This document shows positions 6,176 through 8,997 of a stretch of DNA of 8,997 bases, piece by piece. The notes below the pieces were generated by a model, which had not been told where the DNA came from, did no database searches, and saw only the letters and a program-made list of their open reading frames with translations. The stretch is from JAEZFI01 sp044508215 (GTDB lineage: Bacteria > Actinomycetota > Acidimicrobiia > Acidimicrobiales > Microtrichaceae): contig JBIQID010000128.1 of the NCBI GenBank assembly GCA_044508215.1, positions 1-8,997 on the forward strand, given 5' to 3'. How positions within the stretch are numbered: position 1 is the stretch's first letter; the number at the start of each line of letters is the position of its first letter. The translations under genes were made by a program, and so were the position numbers.

Positions 6176-6176
6176 C
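6161..6176. promoter_or_regulatory. Perfect 16-base palindrome, candidate operator for the thiolase gene
   Basis: GTTACCCGCGGGTAAC reads the same on both strands with no spacer. It includes the GNAT stop codon (TAA 6173-6175) and ends 59 bases before the thiolase ATG. It overlaps a TANNNT-type -10 candidate (TAACCT, 6173-6178). Size and symmetry fit a dimeric repressor such as a TetR- or GntR-family protein, but no regulator gene lies in the window and I do not recognise the site. As an RNA hairpin it would lack a loop, so a DNA-binding role is likelier than a terminator. Confidence 0.5.
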
Positions 6177-6222
6177 CTCGACGCCACGTCAACGGAGACG
6201 CCGCCGTCCGGGGGGCGCGACG

Positions 6223-6229
6223 AGAAAGG
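6223..6229 (+). promoter_or_regulatory. Ribosome binding site of the thiolase gene
   Basis: AGAAAGG lies six bases before the ATG at 6236 and fixes that start. With the TAACCT -10 candidate the leader would be about 50 bases long, unlike the leaderless arrangement suggested for ccr. Confidence 0.6.
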
Positions 6230-6235
6230 GACGTC

Positions 6236-7417
6236 ATGGCTGGAAGCGTCATTCTGAGCGGGGCTCGTACCCCCATCGGCAAGATGTCCGGGGCGCTCTC
6301 GGGCTTCAGCGCGTCGGACCTCGGCGGCATCGCGATCAAGGCCGCCCTCGAGCGGGCCGGCCTCAGCGGCGACCAGGTCGACTACGTCTTCATGGGTCAC
6401 GTGATCGGCGCCGGCGCCGGCCAGATCACCGCCCGCCAGGCCGCCGTGGCCGGTGGCATCCCCATGTCGGTCCCGGCGACCACCGTGAACAAGGTCTGCC
6501 TGTCCGGCATGAACGCGATCATGCTCGCCGACATGCTCATCCAGAGCGGCCAGGCTGAGATCGTCGTGGCCGGCGGCATGGAGTCGATGACCAACGCGCC
6601 GTACCTCCTCCCGTCGGGCCGCTCCGGTGCGCGCTACGGCCACACCGAGCTGCAGGACGCCATCGTCACCGACGGCCTGTTCTGCGCCTTCGACAAGGTG
6701 GCGATGGGCGCCGGCACCGAGAAGTACGCCGAGGCCGAGTCGTTCGGTCGTGCCGAGCAGGACGAGATGGCCGCCGCCAGCCACGAGCGCGCCGCTCGCG
6801 CCCAGAAGGACGGCCTGTTCGACCAGGAGATCGTCCCCGTCGAGATCCCGCAGCGGAAGGGCGACCCGGTGGTCTTCTCCGCCGACGAGGGCGTCCGCGC
6901 CGAGACCACGATCGACAGCCTCGGGAAGCTGCGTCCGGCGTTCGCGAAGGACGGCAACATCACCGCCGGCAACGCCAGCCAGATCTCCGACGGCGGTTCC
7001 GCCACGGTCATCGTCAGCCGCGCCGTCGCCGATCGCCTGGGTGTCCAGCCGCTGGGTGAGATCGTGTCGAACGGTCAGATCGCGGGCCCCGACGCCTCGC
7101 TCCTGACCCAGCCGTCTCGTGCGATCAAGCAGGCCGCCGACCGTGCCGGCCTCGCCATCTCCGACATCGACCTGTTCGAGCTCAACGAGGCGTTCGCCGC
7201 GGTGGGTCTCGCAGCGACGGCCGACCTCGGCGTGTCGAGCGACATCGTCAACGTGAACGGCGGCGCCATCTCGCTCGGGCACCCGCTCGGCATGTCGGGC
7301 AACCGCATCGTGCTGACGCTGCTCCTCGAGCTCGCCCGCCGTGGCGGTGGCACCGGTGCCGCCGGCCTCTGCGGTGGCGGCGGCCAGGGCGACGCCCTGA
7401 TCGTCAAGACGGTCTGA
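6236..7417 (+). CDS. Acetyl-CoA C-acetyltransferase (biosynthetic thiolase)
   Basis: A 393-residue cytosolic thiolase II that condenses two acetyl-CoA to acetoacetyl-CoA, the entry step of the ethylmalonyl-CoA and polyhydroxybutyrate routes; the reverse reaction serves fatty-acid breakdown. All catalytic parts are seen: nucleophile Cys88 in NKVCLSGMNAI, Asn317 in LNEAFA, His349 in GGAISLGHPLGMSGNR, and Cys379 in GLCGGGGQGDA. Met157 in AMGAGTEKYAE matches the CoA-binding methionine of the Zoogloea enzyme, and the length is the same as that tetrameric family. Two small deviations from the common signatures are GHPLGMSGNR (often GHPxGxSGAR) and AGPDASLL where GPVPA is usual. The ATG is set by an AGAAAGG site. 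A palindrome and a TAACCT box lie upstream, and a nested terminator follows. Its place next to ccr argues for synthesis toward crotonyl-CoA, but a broader-specificity 3-ketoacyl-CoA thiolase (FadA-like) cannot be ruled out. Confidence 0.95.
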   Translation: MAGSVILSGARTPIGKMSGALSGFSASDLGGIAIKAALERAGLSGDQVDYVFMGHVIGAGAGQITARQAAVAGGIPMSVPATTVNKVCLSGMNAIMLADMLIQSGQAEIVVAGGMESMTNAPYLLPSGRSGARYGHTELQDAIVTDGLFCAFDKVAMGAGTEKYAEAESFGRAEQDEMAAASHERAARAQKDGLFDQEIVPVEIPQRKGDPVVFSADEGVRAETTIDSLGKLRPAFAKDGNITAGNASQISDGGSATVIVSRAVADRLGVQPLGEIVSNGQIAGPDASLLTQPSRAIKQAADRAGLAISDIDLFELNEAFAAVGLAATADLGVSSDIVNVNGGAISLGHPLGMSGNRIVLTLLLELARRGGGTGAAGLCGGGGQGDALIVKTV

Positions 7418-7422
7418 ACCTT

Positions 7423-7485
7423 CGATCCGCGGGAGCCGGAGTGCCGCTTCCCCTCGGGGAGCGGCATCGAGGCTCCCGCGAATCG
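7423..7485. terminator. Nested bidirectional terminator between the thiolase gene and recR
   Basis: CGCGGGAGCC (7428-7437) and GGCTCCCGCG (7471-7480) are perfect inverted copies. After one C-A mismatch, four more pairs (CGAT with ATCG) extend the stem to 15 positions. Inside lies a second hairpin: TGCCGCT (7442-7448) pairs with AGCGGCA (7460-7466), with CCCC and GGGG meeting at the tip. The structure fills most of the 70-base gap between two converging genes, so it can end transcripts from both sides. There is no clear T-run on either strand. Confidence 0.7.
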
Positions 7486-7487
7486 CG

Positions 7488-8093
7488 TCAGCGTTCGACG
7501 ACGCGGCGGCCTTCGAGGGCCCGGCCCAGGGTCAGCTCGTCGGCGTACTCGAGGTCGCCCCCCACGGGAAGACCCGACGCGATGCGGCTGACGACGAGGC
7601 CCGGCACGTCGAGCACCCGGGTGAGGTACAGCGCGGTCGCCTCGCCCTCGATGTTCGGGTTGGTGCCGAGGATGATCTCGCTGACGCCCTGCTCCCCGAC
7701 CCGGGTGAGCAGTTCCTTGATGCGCAGCTGGTCGGGGCCGACGCCCTGCAGGTGGTCGATCGCTCCGCCCAGCACGTGGTAGCGGCCCTTGAACTCACGG
7801 GTGCGTTCGATCGCCACGACGTCCCGCGGCTCCTCCACCACGCAGATCACCGTCTGGTCGCGGCCGGGGTCGGCGCAGATGCCGCACAACGGCCCTTCGG
7901 CGAGGTTGAAGCACTGTTCGCAGAACGTGACCCGCTCGCGGGCGGTGGCCACCGCGGAGGCGAGGCGAGTGGACTCCGCAGGGTCCGACTTCAACAGGTG
8001 GAAGGCGATTCGCTGCGCTGACTTGGGGCCGATGCCCGGCAGTCGGCCGAGCGCGTCGACGAGGTCCTGGATGGGTGCGGCGTAGTCGGCCAT
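7488..8093 (-). CDS. recR: Recombination mediator protein RecR
   Basis: RecR (201 residues, the normal length) forms a ring that works with RecO, and with RecF where present, to load RecA on single-stranded DNA at gaps during recombinational repair. Domains in order: N-terminal helix-hairpin-helix (LGRLPGIGPKSAQRIAFHLL, 15-34); a four-cysteine zinc site with Cys58, Cys61, Cys70 and Cys73 (CEQC and CGIC); a TOPRIM domain from about residue 80 (VICVVEEPRDVVAIE, with the conserved acidic pair 87-88) to about 175, including LGTNPNIEGEATALYL; and a C-terminal Walker B-like segment RIASGLPVGGDLEYADELTL (170-189), a RecR signature. The ATG lies three bases after the ybaB stop, and no good Shine-Dalgarno sequence is seen, so translational coupling with ybaB is likely. 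This is the last gene of the dnaX-ybaB-recR unit and ends at the shared terminator. The family assignment is secure. Confidence 0.98.
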   Translation of the reverse strand: MADYAAPIQDLVDALGRLPGIGPKSAQRIAFHLLKSDPAESTRLASAVATARERVTFCEQCFNLAEGPLCGICADPGRDQTVICVVEEPRDVVAIERTREFKGRYHVLGGAIDHLQGVGPDQLRIKELLTRVGEQGVSEIILGTNPNIEGEATALYLTRVLDVPGLVVSRIASGLPVGGDLEYADELTLGRALEGRRVVER

Positions 8094-8096
8094 GTG

Positions 8097-8486
8097 TCAG
8101 GGACCGCTGTCCCCCGGGAGCGGCTTGCCCTCCACCTCGATCTCGCCGAAGCCACCGAGGGCACCGCCAAGACCGGACGCGTCGAGCCCGGCGAGGGGTG
8201 ACGCGGAGGCCTGCAGCTCGGTGACCTGCGCCGCCACGTCGTGGAGGGCGGCGAGGACGAGGTCCTCGAGCATCGTCAGGTCGTCGGGGTCGACCGCGTC
8301 GGGGTCGACGGTCACGGACGTGAAGCGGCCGTCGCCGGTGGAGGTGATGCGGACCAGGCCGTTGCCGGCCGACCCTTCCACCTCGGTCGTGGCGAGGTGC
8401 TGTTGGGCTGCGGCCATCCGCTCGCCCATCTGCTGGGCCATGCCCATGAGCGAGCCGAGGTCGAACTGCGGGCTGTCGTCGGTCAT
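8097..8486 (-). CDS. YbaB/EbfC family nucleoid-associated protein
   Basis: A small DNA-binding protein (129 residues) of the YbaB/EbfC family, which binds DNA as a tweezer-shaped dimer and helps shape the nucleoid. The N-terminal helix (DLGSLMGMAQQMGERMAAAQQHLATTEVEGSAG) and the following strand pair (NGLVRITSTGDGRFTSVTVDPDAV, about 42-65) are typical, as is the next helix LTMLEDLVLAALHDVAAQV. The family's usual basic 'G-G-x-V-x-V-x-x-x-G' strand is here NGLVRITSTGDG. The C-terminal 30 residues are glycine-rich and weakly conserved in the family (LAGLDASGLGGALGGFGEIEVEG). The ATG overlaps the dnaX stop as ATGA and has GAGGAG five bases upstream. The place between dnaX and recR is the strongest single support for the identity. 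The chain is acidic overall for a DNA-binding protein, as in some actinobacterial members. Confidence 0.94.
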   Translation of the reverse strand: MTDDSPQFDLGSLMGMAQQMGERMAAAQQHLATTEVEGSAGNGLVRITSTGDGRFTSVTVDPDAVDPDDLTMLEDLVLAALHDVAAQVTELQASASPLAGLDASGLGGALGGFGEIEVEGKPLPGDSGP

Positions 8487-8997
8487 CGTGTCTCCTCGTC
8501 GACGAGGGTGGCGCCGGGGAACGCCTGGCGGATCCGTTCCAACCCGCTGGCCGCGGGTGGAGGGGCGTCGTCGAGCTCGGCCACGTCGACCAGCTCCTCG
8601 CCCTCGTCGTCGTCCTGGGCCGACGTGCCCGCGCCGGAATCAGGCCGGGAGCCGCCGCCACCGCCTCGAGGCGCCTCGGCCTCGTCGACGAGGTGGATCG
8701 TGACGGGCGAGCGGACCACGTCGGAGAGCGCCGCCTCGACCTGCGCCCTGCTCTGCTCGGCGCGGGCGCGGGTGGGGGCGTTCGCCATCGCGATGGTGAC
8801 GGTCGAGCCCTCGACGGAAGCGAGCCGGCCGTTCGCATAGATGGCTCGGGTGGCGCCCCGGAGCACCGACCCGAGGACCTGGTCGAGCGCCTGCTTCGCG
8901 CCCTCCATGGTGAGCGCGCCGCCACCAGGCGTTCCCCCGGCGGCAGGTGGCTCGGCGTTCGCAGCGGAGGGCGAAGCCGGGGCCGGAGCGCTCGGTG
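8483..8997 (-). CDS. dnaX: DNA polymerase III subunit gamma/tau (DnaX), C-terminal part
   Basis: The window holds only the last 171 or so codons; the frame stays open to the right edge, so the AAA+ clamp-loader ATPase part lies beyond it. The visible sequence begins with a Pro/Ala/Gly-rich linker, followed by the C-terminal domain LTMEGAKQALDQVLGSVL, RLASVEGSTVTIAMANAPTRARAE and VRSPVTIHLVDE, which matches the domain of tau that contacts other replisome parts. It ends with a run of glycines, an acidic stretch (DDDEGEELVDVAELDD) and the terminal segment LERIRQAFPGATLVDEE typical of actinobacterial DnaX. The methionine at 8908 is internal. DnaX loads the sliding clamp during chromosome replication. 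The TGA overlaps the ATG of ybaB by four bases (ATGA), so the two are translationally coupled. The identity rests on the C-terminal similarity plus the dnaX-ybaB-recR order. Confidence 0.92.
   Translation of the reverse strand, partial: PSAPAPASPSAANAEPPAAGGTPGGGALTMEGAKQALDQVLGSVLRGATRAIYANGRLASVEGSTVTIAMANAPTRARAEQSRAQVEAALSDVVRSPVTIHLVDEAEAPRGGGGGSRPDSGAGTSAQDDDEGEELVDVAELDDAPPPAASGLERIRQAFPGATLVDEETR
8491..8497 (-). promoter_or_regulatory. Ribosome binding site of ybaB inside the dnaX end
   Basis: The minus strand reads GAGGAGACACGATGA, giving a strong GAGGAG site five bases before the ybaB ATG, within the last codons of dnaX. It supports the ybaB start at 8486 and the ATGA coupling. Confidence 0.6.

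Noticed and set aside
5564..7282. Open frame of 572 codons on the minus strand opposite the GNAT and thiolase genes
   Set aside because: Shadow frame; the plus strand has all thiolase and GNAT catalytic motifs.
8906..8908. ATG at 8908 as the start of a short 141-codon gene
   Set aside because: The same frame stays open to the window edge and encodes a Pro/Ala-rich linker typical of DnaX, so this methionine is internal.
7795..8925. Open frame of 376 codons on the minus strand over dnaX, ybaB and recR
   Set aside because: Arg/Pro-rich frame-shifted shadow of the true three-gene operon in the same direction.
1..8997. CRISPR array, tRNA, rRNA, insertion sequence or integrase
   Set aside because: No direct-repeat series, cloverleaf, transposase or terminal inverted repeats were found by reading; the gaps are all under about 100 bases.

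Overview
The window is high-GC bacterial DNA packed with genes on both strands. GC-rich codon third positions, GTG starts, few Shine-Dalgarno sites and apparently leaderless promoters suggest an actinobacterium. A deep-branching, possibly motile lineage such as Acidimicrobiia is plausible, but this is inferred from gene content and style; no rRNA or marker gene here proves it. There is no gene-free stretch longer than about 100 bases, and I see no tRNA, rRNA, insertion sequence, CRISPR array or integrase.

Layout from left to right: (1) the 3' part of a phytanoyl-CoA dioxygenase-like gene (1-369, +), ending in a hairpin. (2) A short leader with three inverted repeats and a possible FliA/WhiG-type promoter, then a large membrane-anchored PAS-GGDEF-EAL cyclic-di-GMP protein (460-3105, +). 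(3) A leftward group: methylmalonyl/ethylmalonyl-CoA epimerase (3083-3484), a HAD-family hydrolase (3515-4099) and crotonyl-CoA carboxylase/reductase (4197-5552). A strong hairpin lies between the last two. (4) Divergent from the reductase, a GNAT acetyltransferase (5570-6175, +), then an acetyl-CoA acetyltransferase (6236-7417, +). (5) After a convergent nested terminator, the conserved leftward housekeeping operon dnaX (partial), ybaB, recR (8997 to 7488).

The metabolic theme is the ethylmalonyl-CoA pathway and its link to methylmalonyl-CoA. The thiolase makes acetoacetyl-CoA from two acetyl-CoA. Ccr reductively carboxylates crotonyl-CoA to ethylmalonyl-CoA. The epimerase can interconvert the stereoisomers of ethylmalonyl- or methylmalonyl-CoA. 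The acetoacetyl-CoA reductase, crotonase and B12 mutases that complete the route are not in the window.

The most interesting regulatory observation is a perfect 16-base palindrome upstream of the thiolase. A degenerate half of the same motif lies in the 17-base gap in front of ccr. This suggests one transcription factor may control both enzymes. No clearly new multi-gene system is evident.
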